A stretch of 64,000 nucleotides of DNA. Source: Cranoglanis bouderius (Eukaryota; Chordata; Actinopteri; Siluriformes; Cranoglanididae). A program made the translations under genes and the position numbers. Below, in pieces: positions 33,061-45,240 of this stretch. Under the pieces are notes generated by a model, which saw only the letters and a list, made by a program, of their open reading frames with translations, was not told where the DNA came from and ran no database searches. The stretch spans positions 2,972,501-3,036,500 of the forward strand of contig CM042555.1 of assembly GCA_023630585.1 (NCBI GenBank), written 5' to 3'. Position 1 is the stretch's first letter. Each line of letters begins with the position of its first letter.

Positions 33061-34129
33061 TTCTCTTTTCACACACACACACACACACATTCCTGATAAG
33101 GGAGTAGACTTCCACACCTCGAGTTTCTAAAAAAATAAATAAATAAATAAATAAATAGGCATTCTTTATCCCTTTATTATACACCGCCCACAAAAATCTC
33201 ACTGATGATATAAAAATGTGAACAGACTTCTGGGGAAGAATTCCTCAAACAAAGCCGCTGTTTTCTACGCCGAGGTTCAAGTTAGATAAACGGAAACAAC
33301 AGGAAGGAAGGAGAGAGAAAAAATGAGATAAACAGTGAGGAAATAAAGCAAGCGGTGATGTACTGAACTCTCAGGATCAGAAATCTGCACAGCCTCAAAT
33401 CCTCTACAGCGGTGTTTATGGAGGAAAGCCTAAAGTTAAAATACGGCTCAATACGAAAGCTCTAATACGAAAACAATCCAAGCTCCAATGCGGCGAAACC
33501 TCGGATTAACTGCAGTTATTAGTCGATTTGAATTCAGTCCCCGTGAAATCATTATTCGTTTTGTAGCTTTTTAGTACGAATGAATCAGCCTTAAGGAAAT
33601 CTATGAGCTAGTGCTCTCCAAAACAGTGTCAAAATTCGCATTTAGAAGATATGAGGTATGAAACAGCTCAGTTTCAAGGCGGTTTCATGAGGACTTTAAT
33701 GCAGTGTAGAATGTAATAGGTTGTTTGTTTTTTCCCCGTGTACACCTCTATCAACAAAGTGATTGGCTCTTTTGATCAAAGGGTGGAACTTCCTGTAACA
33801 CAACCACCCCAAACAGCCTTTGCTGCATTCCTAAGTTTGGGTTACACATACAGAAGACTAAGAAATAATCCCAACTTTTAATGAAATCGATCGATTGGCT
33901 GAATGACTCACTGCTGTTCTGCCAGTGGGCGGGGAAAAGGTGTTGCCCCCGCCTCTAAACATTTTCACTAAGTTATAACAATCACTACAACATGATGTTT
34001 TTTTCATTTTTGAAGAATTTTATGAGGATGTTTTTTTTTTTTGTTCATTTAATTATACGCAGCGTGAAAACCAAACCAAAGGGGTCATTTTTTGACTCTT
34101 ACTTTGATTCAGACTCTGATTCACTCTTG

Positions 34130-34167
<38 letters not shown>

Positions 34168-35581
34168 GTCATACACATCATGCTCTTTTCATAAGCTTAG
34201 TGGTTTATTAAAAGAAAACAAGGCTGGAGTCTGGAGGAAAGTGCACCTAATCCCTTTAAACAGCAGGACAAAAATTTCACTTCTGAAGCATGCTGAGAAA
34301 AGTACGCAGAAGAAGGCAGGCCTCCGACACACCTCACACTCTGTCTGAGAAACACAATATATCCGTCTTCTCTGGCCCTGGAGAGTTAGCATGTGTGAGG
34401 CAGGTGTCACATAAAAGAAATAATGTCTCACGTTCCCTTTGTACTGAAAAACCACCACCACAGAGCGATTCTCTGTTCATCCATACAGCTCCAGCGGTCT
34501 CCACTGGAATTTTCTATCCGTCTCGTTCCGTTTCCTGTTTTCATTCGCCTGTCCTTGCGTCTCATTGGCCGCTTAAGAAATACGGCCGTGCTTCATCTTC
34601 AACTCTGAGATTTACAGCTGGTTAACTCAACAAATCTTTCACAGCACTCATCTCACTGGAGGCCTCCCGTCCTGCATCATCAATCCTGAAGGAACGTTTT
34701 CACCAAGAACAATCGCGTTATTTCAGTAATTTCTGAGTAACAAAATCGTAAGGAAAAAAAAAAAAAAACAGCTAAAAGTAGCTTCTCACCGGCTGAGTTC
34801 CTGGTAAACGCTTTAAAAGACTTCACATAAAATCATTTCATCCCACACCTGATTCTTAAGGCCGGTTTATACTTGAGCGACACTGTCTGCATTGTCTGTT
34901 TACTCGCCTGCATACTTTATGAACATCTGGAGGATTGAAAGCGGGATCCACTAGATGGCACGTCGGAGCCGAAACATCCCGGTCTGTCGGGCTTCCAAGT
35001 CGAACCGGAAAACGTTTGGCGATTTCATGCACGTGTTAAACGCACGGACGAGCTTTTTTTAAAACATCCCGCCATCGTTGTGATTGCTGTCATGATCTGC
35101 TCAAATCCAAAACCCTGACTTTACATTCAGAAGTATTTACTAATCTAGAAAATCCGGAAGACCGGAACGCAAAACAGACCTATGGGGTAGATTTGACGAC
35201 TACATGAGAGTTTTTTTTTTAATTCAAACATCACCTGTAATAGAAAAGCCGCTTAGCTTTATTACTCTATAACGGTCTAAAATAGTACACAGGTCTGTGA
35301 TTTGAGGCGCTATACTATTTAAGATGGTATTGCACCATGAGGACACAAAGCGATAACGTCTGAGGACGTGCACAACAGGACACTCCAAACAAGCGCAGCA
35401 TTATTTGTTCTTGCACTGTTTGCATTTCATCAAGAAATGACCCATGACAGAGGGTTTGTGGACTCACTATTAAAAACTTGCCAGTGGAAATTATGGAAAT
35501 AAAGCGGCCACGGTAATGCTTAAATTTTCTTGAGTTAGGTTCTGAAACTAAATAAAGACATTAGCAACATCCAAACGAGCT

Positions 35582-35583
<2 letters not shown>
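33061..35583. other. No gene recognised
   Basis: CA at 33071-33090, AAAT at 33130-33158, CT at 34132-34163. 33720-33960 and 34860-35050 read like old interspersed repeats, but no termini were found. A 111-codon plus frame at 34290-34625 has no splice support. Confidence 0.5.

Positions 35584-35630
<47 letters not shown>
35584..35630. repeat. (CA)n microsatellite
   Basis: About 23 CA units, just 3' (on the minus strand) of the candidate exon at 35656-35812. Confidence 0.95.
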
Positions 35631-35632
<2 letters not shown>

Positions 35633-35655
35633 ATCCCCACTGGCAGTTTCCGTAC

Positions 35656-35812
35656 CTACTGACTCGGTTAATTAAATCTCCCAGCATCTGCTCGGCCCGA
35701 GCCAGTGGTGCCCGAACCAGCGTCATTACCAACACTGGGCAATGAGCTGGAACCCGTCTTCTCTGAAGCACACTTGTAATAGTGTCGTTTCCCACCACCT
35801 GCTTTATGACGT
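35656..35812 (-). CDS. Candidate internal exon with strong acceptor, product unknown
   Basis: The minus strand has a strong acceptor, 'gttttctttttcag', before 157 bp that end at TAG|GTACGG. Two frames are open. One (DVIKQVVGNDTITSVLQRRR onward) is open across both splice sites. The other reads RHKAGGGKRHYYKCASEK and stops at a TAA just before the donor, which could make this a last coding exon. Neither peptide was recognised. The phase does not match the phase-0 exons elsewhere on this strand. Confidence 0.3.
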
Positions 35813-35819
35813 CTGAAAA

Positions 35820-36155
35820 AGAAAACATTATTGAAACCCAATTGAAAAATGCAAAAAAAAAAAAAAAATGGGAAGAACATCGAGTCGGACGTATTGAACC
35901 GGCATATTAATAAAGAGATGATGGACTGGATCCATTTACTTTTCATTTACTACAGCTCTTGTTCACAAACATGTCTCCGGTTGTGTAGATTAATATACCA
36001 CTGCCTTAATGTGCGAATTAACCGTTTCTTTTTCTTTTTTTTTCCAGTTCTGTTATGCAAATAAAGTGCTGCCGCATCAATAATCATGATCGTGTGCTCT
36101 ATTTATTCTCTTTAACGATGCCATCATGGGCAGAGACGGATGTATTGTACGTGTT
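35820..36155. other. No gene recognised; octamer motif at about 36054
   Basis: Near 36054-36061 ATGCAAAT (POU octamer) is followed by AATAAA, just after an acceptor-like pyrimidine tract ending 'ttttccag' (36047). This could be coincidental. Confidence 0.4.
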
Positions 36156-36159
36156 TTAC

Positions 36160-36320
36160 ATAAAGGATAAAACATACGGGGGGGGGGGGGGTGCACTGTT
36201 ATAAGGAAAGAATCAGCGATGGGTTCGTGTGATGAAGCGGAGTCACTATTACTACACTGAAACGGATCATTTTCCTGTAACAGTGCGCCCTGAAGTGTTT
36301 TATTCCTCTTATACCGCAAC
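36160..36320. repeat. P-family repeat, copy 4, with G14 run
   Basis: Left arm 'aaaggataaaacatac' (36163-36178), a run of about 14 G, 'gtgcactgttataagg', 'gatgaagcggagtcac', then 'cctgtaacagtgcgccctg' and right arm 'aagtgttttattcctc' (36293-36308). Confidence 0.65.
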
Positions 36321-36324
36321 AAAT

Positions 36325-37600
36325 CTAAGAACGACGCACTTGATTTTAAGAATGCTCTACTGTCAGAGCTGCTGTTATACAAAATGAATCAACAAGATGA
36401 CTGTATTTAAATCTGTTGTAAATGTGTCAGTGACCAGCTGCGTCAAGGATATTCACTCGTAATTTGCGAACCATTTCGGTGGAAACGTCAGGGAGTGATT
36501 CCTCAGCGGGGAATCAAGTCAGCACTCAGTCGGCAACTCAGCCTCTGCAAGGTCACCAGATAAAAGCAAAGACGGTTGTTATTATTATATGAATATATTA
36601 AGATTATAGAAATATATGATATGGTCTAGAGAAATCATACGACGTGCTAGAAGAACGTTCGGAGGTTTGTTCTAATACGAGAGAGATCCTGATGAGGAGC
36701 AAGAAAATCGAGGACTCTCCTGTAGGAAGTGTGTGTGTGGAATGTCCCGGTTGGGGTAGGTGTGTGTACGAGTGTGTGCTGAGCCTGTTAGGGAACGGAT
36801 GTGTGTTTCTGGTGTGTATGTAGAAGAAACCTGCCATCTTCTGGCCACAGTGAGACACACAGCCGAGTGTCCAGGAAACTTGCGTTTATACTCTCTCTTA
36901 ACTTCGTGAGGACCTTCCATCGACTCATAAAAGGAAAATTATTATTAAATTATTTCTGTAGCTAATTAAAGTTATGCTACAACTAAACCTAACCTTAACC
37001 TCAGTATAGAGAGGGAAATCATTTTTTAGTTTTTCATATTTTTATCATAGTGAGGTCCTTTTCGGTCCTCATAAAGCGCTAAATACACGCACACAAACAC
37101 ACAAATGCGCAGATACACTGCCAGTCAAACGTTCAAGAAAGGGGCACAAGTTAAATCCTAGAATTAGAAAAAAAGTGAGACTTGGGTCTAAATGAAAGGC
37201 TGGACAGGAACGAGGGATGCTGGAATTTCAAAGGTTCAAGTTGATCAGGCTTATGCTGCTAGATTTACCTCGAAATTGGGAAGTCGGAGCTTGGAATTAC
37301 ATCGTTTTCACCCTCTGAGCTACAAAGTGGGGGGTAAAAAACATTGCCCAACGTCTTCTGCTAGCCACAAGCTAGCCAGCTAACAGGTTTTAAAACTTCA
37401 TCCACTTTTGGCGTGTGGCTGTTTGGGTGCACTAACGTTGCATGCTGTAACGTTCTGAGAACAGCGACGGACGCTAAGCAGAGACCCGTAAAGTAAACAG
37501 AGGGACACAGGAGGCAGTTTAAGAGGGGAAGCGAGGATGTGTTCTCCAAAATAACAAGCTCTGTGAAACCCCAGTGTTAAAACCTTGCTTTTTTTCCCTC
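36325..37600. other. No gene recognised
   Basis: Mixed DNA with short ORFs on both strands. GTGTGTAC-rich patch at 36730-36830. No splice-bounded frame. Confidence 0.5.
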
Positions 37601-37659
37601 TCTCATGATTAAAAAGACAAAAAAAAAACCCAACAAAAACCTTTCCTGAAAACTTTACA

Positions 37660-37985
37660 AACTTTACCTCTGGCTGTTACAAAGCGCTGACACTGGAGAC
37701 TCCTTCCACAAATGTTAAATAAACACTTACCTCCTCACAGAACACTACATTCACGTATTATGTATGTTTTTTTTTTTGTTGTTGTTGTTTAGGATTAGGT
37801 TTGGATTATGTGTCGTCAAGTCCCTCTGAACGAGTCGTTACTATAGCAACGATAACGTATTATAAAGAGCGCATGAATACAAACCCGTGATTTGGAGCTG
37901 CACTACTCTTAGAGCTGCTGTTAGAGAAAATTAATCAACACCTTTTGACCAATCAGAATCCAGAATCCAACAGTCCACACGCTAG
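37660..37985 (+). repeat. P-family repeat, copy 5 (3' part)
   Basis: It carries 'acaaagcgctgacactggag', 'ctccttccacaaatgttaaa', 'gttactatagcaacgataac', and ends 'ccttttgaccaatcagaatc'. The palindromic arm section is absent. Confidence 0.6.
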
Positions 37986-37987
37986 AT

Positions 37988-38245
37988 ACTGGGCGCGTCT
38001 CAATCAGCTCCCTAGTTCAGTAGTCAGGGCACCGATCGGGGAGTCGGCCGTTTTAAGAGCCGCCTCATTTGCAGAATCCTTCCAGTGCACCGGAACGTTC
38101 ACTCCCTAAAAAAAAAATCCCACAATGCACCGCAAAAACCAGGGAGCATCGATGCTCACTATGTTCCCTTACCGGAAATGACGTCATGAAAAAAAAAAAT
38201 GGGGGATGAAATCTCGGCCATCTTCGTCTACAAATGTGAGTAGCT
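37988..38245 (+). repeat. DNA-transposon-like repeat with a small start-exon-like ORF
   Basis: It begins 'gggcgcgtctcaatcagctc' and contains 'cccacaatgcaccgcaaa' and a CRE palindrome 'tgacgtca'. An ATG at about 38202 opens MGDEISAIFVYK and runs into a donor-like AAAT|GTGAGT. The start text is of a kind that recurs in fish genomes, so this is probably the 5' end of a transposon gene rather than a host gene. Confidence 0.35.
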
Positions 38246-38770
38246 TGTTATCGTTGTTGTGGCTCTCAAATGATCACTTACGGTAGCGATTTTTAACTTT
38301 ATTTGACGTTCTGTATGCGGTTTGTTTAAAAGTCTAACGACTTTTAAGCGTTTAAATGATTTTAAAAAATCCACTTGCTAGACTACGATCCTGCGTGGAG
38401 TACCATGACAGAAACGTGTGTGATTAAGCTAACAAATTTATTTGACGTATTTGACGTATAATGTCTGAAAGATATCGGTCCTGCCTGTTGTTCATACTGT
38501 GAATGCCAGTGGTTTAGATAATATAGTGTTTGTGCTGCCTGTTTCATATATAAAAAAAATAAATTAAAAAATAGAGTGGCGGCTATATGTGGATATTTTA
38601 AGCTCACAGAATCGATAAATATTTCTAATTCAACTTTTTTCTTCACAAAGCTTTCTGTTTTTCTCTCTTCTTCCTTCCATCCTGTCCCTTATCTTTCGCT
38701 TTTACGAAGCCACAGCTAGAGGATGACGGTAGCAGCGGTGATCCTAATGGAACACAGTGGAGGACCTGGA
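38246..38770. other. No gene recognised
   Basis: AT-rich spacer before the CA/CT microsatellites. Confidence 0.5.
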
Positions 38771-38774
38771 CACA

Positions 38775-38837
<63 letters not shown>

Positions 38838-38970
38838 GGATGCGTATGCACACAACTGATCCTCCAGTCACTGTCACTATCTTTAAATAAACAAATCTAT
38901 AAATAAAGTGTCTAAGAATAGTAAGAGACATGGGTCAGGACAAGCTTCCCTGAGGCAGGTCACTTTTCTT

Positions 38971-39045
<75 letters not shown>

Positions 39046-39066
39046 CTCTCTCTCTCGCTGTCTCTC
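38771..39066. repeat. (CA)n and (CT)n microsatellites
   Basis: CA at 38771-38836 (about 33 units). CT at 38966-39066 with GCTGTCTC interruptions. Arg-Glu and Cys-Val ORFs here are artefacts. Confidence 0.95.
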
Positions 39067-39069
39067 TGT

Positions 39070-40185
39070 TTTAGCTCAACGCAGCTCACATGCAAGTAAA
39101 AGACAAGTATGAGATCAGAAAGTCGTATCACCTAAAGGAAGATCTTCCTTCATGTCTCTGCTGAAAAAAGATCACTTCATGTGGTTTTGTGTTTTCGGAG
39201 TTATTAAAAAAAAAACAAACAAAAAAAAAACCCTTTAGATTGTTTTCTACGCCATTTGAATAATAATGGTGACCTTGTGGTTATAATCTGTGGGTTATTT
39301 AATGGTGATTTAATGGATTAATGGATTTTGCGGAAACAAGAAAGCACAGATTATATAGTGTGTATACGTATACTGTGGAAACAATTCAATTAAATGCATA
39401 TCGATTATGTATAATGTTAAAAACATTAGATTACATCATGACCGGAAAAATTATTTAAGCAGTTAACTGTATCTTAATGGAATGTTGTCCATAGTGTGTG
39501 TGTGCACAGCTTTATTCCTACAAGCTCACTATCAGGTTACGGTTCCTTCTGGAAAAAAACAAAACAAAAACTAAAAACAGCTAAATACACAAAATATCCG
39601 TAACAATTTCCATTTTCCAGTAGGATTGGGCTCTCTTGTCTACGAGGTATCGACATTAAACCACAACCTATAACCACAGAATCACCAACAGAGACCAAAC
39701 GGCTTCCTGAAGCACATCAGAAAAACCATAATCAAGTAGAGAAATCTGTAATGGTTTCCATTACTTTAAAGGAAGGAAGAAAGTAATGGTGTGATAAAAT
39801 GATGTTTCTTTGCCCCAAAGAACCGAGAACCGAACTGTACAGAAGCTCGTCTCACATTAACCACGAACACGAGCAGCATCCCTCTCTCTCCCTGTGTGTG
39901 TTAAAAAATAACAACCTACAAATCATTCTTCTTCTCCCCTCGGCTGGCAAAACCGTGTTTCCATAGCAACAGACCGAGAGACTTGAGACCTCCGGCATAT
40001 GTGGAATCAGACATGGCTGATTCGTGTCACGTGTGAGAGCCCAAACGCTGCTGGTTTGGGGGGGGGGTGTGTTTAAATGATTATTTCCTTAATTATTGTT
40101 TGAAAATTTACACAATATATTTCGGTATTTAAAAAGAAAATCCCTTCTCGATAACAACGGCTTGAGCAATTCTTTTTTAGCAGTA

Positions 40186-40188
<3 letters not shown>
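39070..40188. other. No gene recognised
   Basis: AT-rich DNA, A runs at 39207-39231, G run at 40058-40067. No coding signal. Confidence 0.55.

Positions 40189-40242
<54 letters not shown>
40189..40242. repeat. (TA)n microsatellite
   Basis: About 27 TA units, self-complementary. Confidence 0.95.
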
Positions 40243-40246
<4 letters not shown>

Positions 40247-40855
40247 ATTGTAAAATTACTTACACACTCGACTATGCATTTATCCATTATAGTAGATTCA
40301 CACCCACACCCACAAGTATGATGTCATAATGTTGAAAAAGGGACAACAGTGACATCACAAGCCCACCGGCTGCTCTCCGTGGTGCTGAAGTCACATGGTT
40401 CAGGAATCAGGATTGAGGCTAATGTCCGTAGAGACGCAACCGAAATGAAAAGGTTATCAATGAGTGCCTTTGAGAGCAGAGTGACTGAACAGAAGTCTCT
40501 CTTCTCACAAATACAAACATTTCTGCGCATGTTTAAGCGATGATACGCGCTCTAGTGGTCTGTGTAGACTGAAGCGAGATGCATTTCTGCTCTTAAAAAA
40601 TGCGTCTCCTATCAAGGGAGGCAATTTATTACATTTATACGTACATTCTTTTTTCTCTCTTCAAGATGTAAAGGTTTATGAATGAAAAACAATCCATTAT
40701 AAACAGTACAGAGCGTCACGCACCAACTACACGCTTCCCGAGTCACTTCATGGTAACTGATCTCTTGTGATCTCTTAGGCTAGGGATGCATCAATACCAT
40801 TTTTCAAGCTGTGTACAAGTACATGGATACCAATCAGGACACCAAAATGAGTAAC
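40243..40855. other. No gene recognised
   Basis: Overlapping short ORFs at 40324-40543 on both strands lack splice support. Confidence 0.5.
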
Positions 40856-40857
40856 CT

Positions 40858-41345
40858 ACACTATATGGCTGAAAGTCTGTAGACACCTGACCATCACACC
40901 CATATGAGGTTCTTCCTCAAACTGTTACCACAAAGTTGGAAGCACACAACTGTACAGAATGTCTCTGTATGCTGTAGCGTTACAATTTCCCTTATGTGAA
41001 CTAAGAGGCCCAAACCTGTTCCAGCATGACGATGCTCCTGTGCACAAAGTGAGCTCCGTGAAGACATGGTGTGTTAAGGTTGGAAGAAGGTGGAAGAACT
41101 CGAGTGTCCTGCACAGAGCCCTGACCTCAACCCCACTGAACACTTTTGGGATGAACTGGAACTGGAGCCTCCTCAGCCAACATCAGCGCCTGACCTCAAC
41201 CTCACTAATGCTCTTGTAGCTGAATGAACACAAATCCCCACTGCCACGCCCCAAAATCTAGTGGAAAGCCTTCCCAGAAGAGTGGAGCTTATTCTAACAG
41301 CAAAAAAGGGGGGAATAAATCTGGAACGGGACGTTCAGCAAGCAC
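40858..41345 (+). mobile_element. Tc1/mariner relic, internally deleted, right end lost
   Basis: It opens 'cactatatggctgaaagtc' and 'gtagacacctgaccatcaca', a terminal repeat of a common fish Tc1 lineage. The surviving transposase fragments read FQHDDAPVHK (second Asp region) at about 41020-41050 and PAQSPDLNPTEHFWDELE (Glu region) at about 41110-41160, in different frames. The DNA-binding domain and first Asp are gone. The right end stops at 'caagcacatacgg' before the terminal repeat. Confidence 0.85.
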
Positions 41346-41349
41346 ATAC

Positions 41350-42683
41350 GGTATGAAGTAGCTGTAAATACAGTGTGTTCCATTATCTTTTATCATTGCG
41401 TCTGAATCCCTCGTTGTCAGTGACCAATAGCGGCTGATCGTCAAGAGCATACTGGGTAAGAGCTGTTATTTGAACTCACCCAGACATTTTTCTCACCTTG
41501 GCAGCTTTTGTGCAGCATTTATCAGGTTACTTGTATTGTCAGAAAGATGATAGATTTCCTTCCTCTTGATATTGTGTTTGATTGCCATCACTAATCGTGA
41601 AATACTCCCAGTCGATGTCATTTAGTGTCGCCTGTTCATTAGCGCCACAACATACTGTACACTAATCTTACGTCACATAGTATCGGATGTTGGTGTTGGA
41701 GCATTTTTTTCCGAGTGCAAGTAAATGAGCACGGTAACAGACCAACACCTGATGCCAGTAGCGTTATCAGTGCATCCCAGTGCATAGTTTTGGTCCACAG
41801 GCAGTAGGTTTCGGTGGTGTATGATTACTTAGAGCCTAAAATCAAACTGGAAACATGCGAGTGATTAAACTGATGTGTGCATGAAAACGGATGTTCATCA
41901 CTCAAACTCTTCACTAAACCCTGCACCTAAACAGCGATTGAGAAAAATCTCTATATCCTTATCTTCGACTTTAGCATTTCCTCATTCCATGGCATGGAGA
42001 AATTCTCATTTACAGCTGGCTGGCTGGACTGCAGCGATTCTGCATTCAAGGTCAAGTGGAAACTGGGAAATTTCTGATCTCTACCCGTGAGTTCAAAGCC
42101 GGATTTTCTCAAAAGCTCCAGTTTCTCTGAGTTTAAACTCCATAACCGGTCACTGTAACTACACACAGGAATACGCGTTCAGGACTTCATGACCGAGTGT
42201 AGCTGAGAGCTGATATCCGATATCCCAAGAGTTTAGAGGTCGGAATGACATTCGATCTTTTTTCTAGTCTCAGGACTCACGCAGCAGGCCCCAAATCACT
42301 ACTTTTACTCTTGTAACTGATACGTTTGCTCTTAGCTCTTACCATAAAATTATTTATAGTAGTTACTGAATAATATGCACAAAGATGTGAATAACTGACT
42401 ATTAAGGGGCGACTTTAAGGTGTTAAACGTTCAAGGGCTGTTCTGGAAACTGATGTATCGATAAAGTTTGTAAACAAAAAACAAAATGGCACCAAATTCT
42501 ACATACTGAAGTCTGGATTTGAATATTTCCCTGTGTTTCTGGATGCAGTCATCATGCTCCATCAACATGGTGATTAACATTAAAATGGTGATGTAGTTGC
42601 CATGTGCTGTTTTCTATAGATGCTTTACACTAGATTTTTGTCCAGTGATCCCTGTGTAAGTAGTAACAAGTAGAGCAACCCCC

Positions 42684-42729
<46 letters not shown>

Positions 42730-43370
42730 AGATGTGATTAAAGACCACTCCAAACCTGTATACCGAGGCCTTCATCTTTATGGCAGCGAGACATTACCGT
42801 CCCACAACGCTAATGGATTCTCCTTATCTGTACTATCTTTGAAGAATTTATAGGAGTGTTTAATGGATGAAGTGTGTAGAATCTACAGGAAGGCGGTCCG
42901 ACTCAAGCACCGAGCTAATAATTCCTCAGCTAGTAATTTACTGTAGACTGTGCTCTGATTATCTGAAGGTCAAGAAGGTTTGATGTTAGCAGCAGTTAAT
43001 ACGCAGACTGTCTGCATCCGAGACTCATTAAAACATACACAAGACTCTTCACATGCATGAACATTTCTAACACACGTATAGAACTGTCTAATAGATATAT
43101 TTCTGAAAACGACACGCTGAAATATAACTTTTCTTTTGTGCATATCTCAAACACAAGTATCAGCATTGGAAGGTCTGGTGACCCCCTAAAAGTGAAAAGA
43201 GAGAGAACATCGAGTTTAAGGATTTAATTGCAGACATTTCCTGGATTGATTCGTATCGTGTCTGGTTCGCTACGGCACGTAGCCGTGCGTTCACGGTGTG
43301 AGGAAATCACACTTAGCTAGCGAGGTTTTAGACGTCTTTACGCAGGCTGAACGTTCTTACAGCTGTGTTC
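41350..43370. other. No gene recognised; (CA)n at 42688-42728
   Basis: Minus strand at about 41498-41505 has a donor-like CCAAG|GTGAGA after a short frame, not called. 42730-42900 looks non-repetitive and could be regulatory. Otherwise AT-rich. Confidence 0.5.
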
Positions 43371-43439
43371 GGCTCCTTACACAACATGGTCCTTGCAGGA
43401 AGACGCCGAAGTAAGATTATATCGTAAAATTAAAGCAAT

Positions 43440-44160
43440 TCTATGTCTTCTTAGTGAAATACATTTATGCGAAGAATAACTCACGACAGGACGTGCCGCT
43501 ACACGAAATACGGCACGACGGGAAGCCCGCAGTGTATTACTTTCGCCACAACGGCAGTTTGCCAATGATTACGATGTGTAATTTTTATTTTTTTTACGGG
43601 TTCTTTCACGGTATAGTTTCATTAATGTTCTGGAACGTCCGAGAGACGAGGTAGCTCCCGTTCCTACTTACTACATTATAACAAAGATAAACATTCATTT
43701 CCTCACCAGTATCTCTTTTTTTCTCTCACTTGAAGTTGAGAAGACAAAACGCAGCTTGTCATTTTACAGAAAAACCGGAAACCCCTCTGTCCTGGACACT
43801 TTCCTGTGCTGGGAAACATTACAAATCGCCGTGACGGGTACAAAGCGCTGACACCCGGGACACCTTCCATAAATGTTAAATAAATGTCTCCTAAGAAAAA
43901 AAAAAAAAACTTCACCACATCAACGATTATACTGTTTTCTTTGTTTTTTTCCTTAGAAAATGTTGCTGTATACGAGGTCCCTGTGTATGAGCTGTTACTA
44001 TAGAAACAATAATGTATCAGAACTCGCACATTAACATAAATAAATATTTATGTTACAGCCGGAACATACTGTTCGGGCTGTGTGGTTATACGTAATTAAT
44101 GCAATAACCTTCTGACCAATCAGGTTTGAGAAATCGACCCTGCTGTGGTATAAGATTTAT
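43440..44160 (+). repeat. P-family repeat, copy 6 (long, diverged arms)
   Basis: Word order matches copy 3: 'ggaacgtccgagagacgag', 'ttcatttcctcaccag', 'caaagcgctgacacccgg', 'ccttccataaatgttaaa', 'ctatagaaacaataatg', 'ccttctgaccaatcagg'. The palindromic section before it (43470-43560) is degenerate. Confidence 0.6.
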
Positions 44161-44261
44161 AGGTCACTATGTTATAAAACAATTTTTCCTCTTTTTTTTT
44201 TTTTTTTTGGATATTTGTCAGTATTCAGCTACAGTGACATACCATTTTTTTTTTCATGTTT

Positions 44262-44263
<2 letters not shown>

Positions 44264-44323
<60 letters not shown>
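44264..44323. repeat. (TG)n microsatellite
   Basis: About 30 TG units. The adjoining 44324-44870 stretch has no recognised gene and includes a short CT tract (44635-44660). Confidence 0.95.
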
Positions 44324-44324
<1 letters not shown>

Positions 44325-44869
44325 TGACTGGTTGACACCACTGTCATGCCTGGACACTTAAGCTGGCGGTATACTTCAAAGGAAAAAGACACTTCGACAC
44401 AGAAACACATCTTTTGAGATACAAAGACACAACCAGAACTCCTAACCACCAGATCCTTTTGTTCGGAGACGTCCCCCTGTGTACCACTGGTCTGAAGGTC
44501 CCATGATCTCCTGCGTCACTACCTATTTTCCAGTTTGAGCAGCAGCTCAAACTAGTTTTTAGGGAAAACTCTGCTCCTTCTCCCTGTCTTCTCTGTGTTT
44601 TGCAAGATTTACCAACACTACAACTACAACTGACATCTCTCTCTCTCTCTCTCTCTCTCTGTGGCATTTGTACCTCTTTCACCACCGACAACACTGCGTA
44701 TTATTTGTTTGTTTTGTTAGTTATTCAGTTTGACAGGGTTTGCATACAATAAAATTAACTTCGAGACAATCCCGACACTCCTAAATGTGCACCTTTCACA
44801 CCCTATACGCTGCTTTTTTTCTTTTAAGTGTCACAGCGTAGCTACTATTGCAAAATGCACTGCAGTATG

Positions 44870-44911
44870 GAAGGAATAAAACGCTCCGTCCGTGCGGTGC
44901 TGTTACAGGAA

Positions 44912-44912
<1 letters not shown>
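44870..44912 (+). repeat. P-family repeat, copy 7 (left arm only)
   Basis: 'aaggaataaaacgctccgtc' followed by 'gtgctgttacaggaaaat', then cut off at an AAT tract where other copies continue 'aatcaacgatgcg'. Confidence 0.6.
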
Positions 44913-44957
<45 letters not shown>

Positions 44958-45240
44958 CTTACATTTATATAGTTCTTTTCTAGACACTCAAAGCGCTTTA
45001 CATAGTGGGGGGGGGGGTGGGGGATCTCCTCATTCACCACCAGTGTGTAGCATCCACCTGCATGATGCGACGCCAGCCATAGTGCGCCAGAACGCCCACC
45101 ACACACCAGCTATAGGTGGAGAGGAGAGATATAGCCAGTTCAGGGATGGAGATTATTAGGGGGCCATGATAGATAAGGGCCAATGGGGGAATTTCGCCAG
45201 GACACCGGGGTTAACTCACGACTGGGTTATTTCTGTAGAT
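44913..45240 (-). repeat. Interspersed retroposon-like repeat with (AAT)n end
   Basis: (AAT)n at 44913-44953 is followed by 'acatttatatagttcttttc', 'gacactcaaagcgctttac', a G run (45006-45019), 'catgatgcgacgccagcc' and 'ggccaatgggggaatttcgc'. It is a common fish repeat. The AAT tract looks like its tail, which would place the element on the minus strand, inserted into P copy 7. Confidence 0.55.

Noticed and set aside
34290..34625. 111-codon plus-strand ORF
   Set aside because: No splice support and irregular composition; overlapping frames are also open.
36040..36070. Acceptor-like tract followed by octamer and AATAAA as a last exon
   Set aside because: No coding sequence lies between acceptor and poly-A-like word; likely coincidence.
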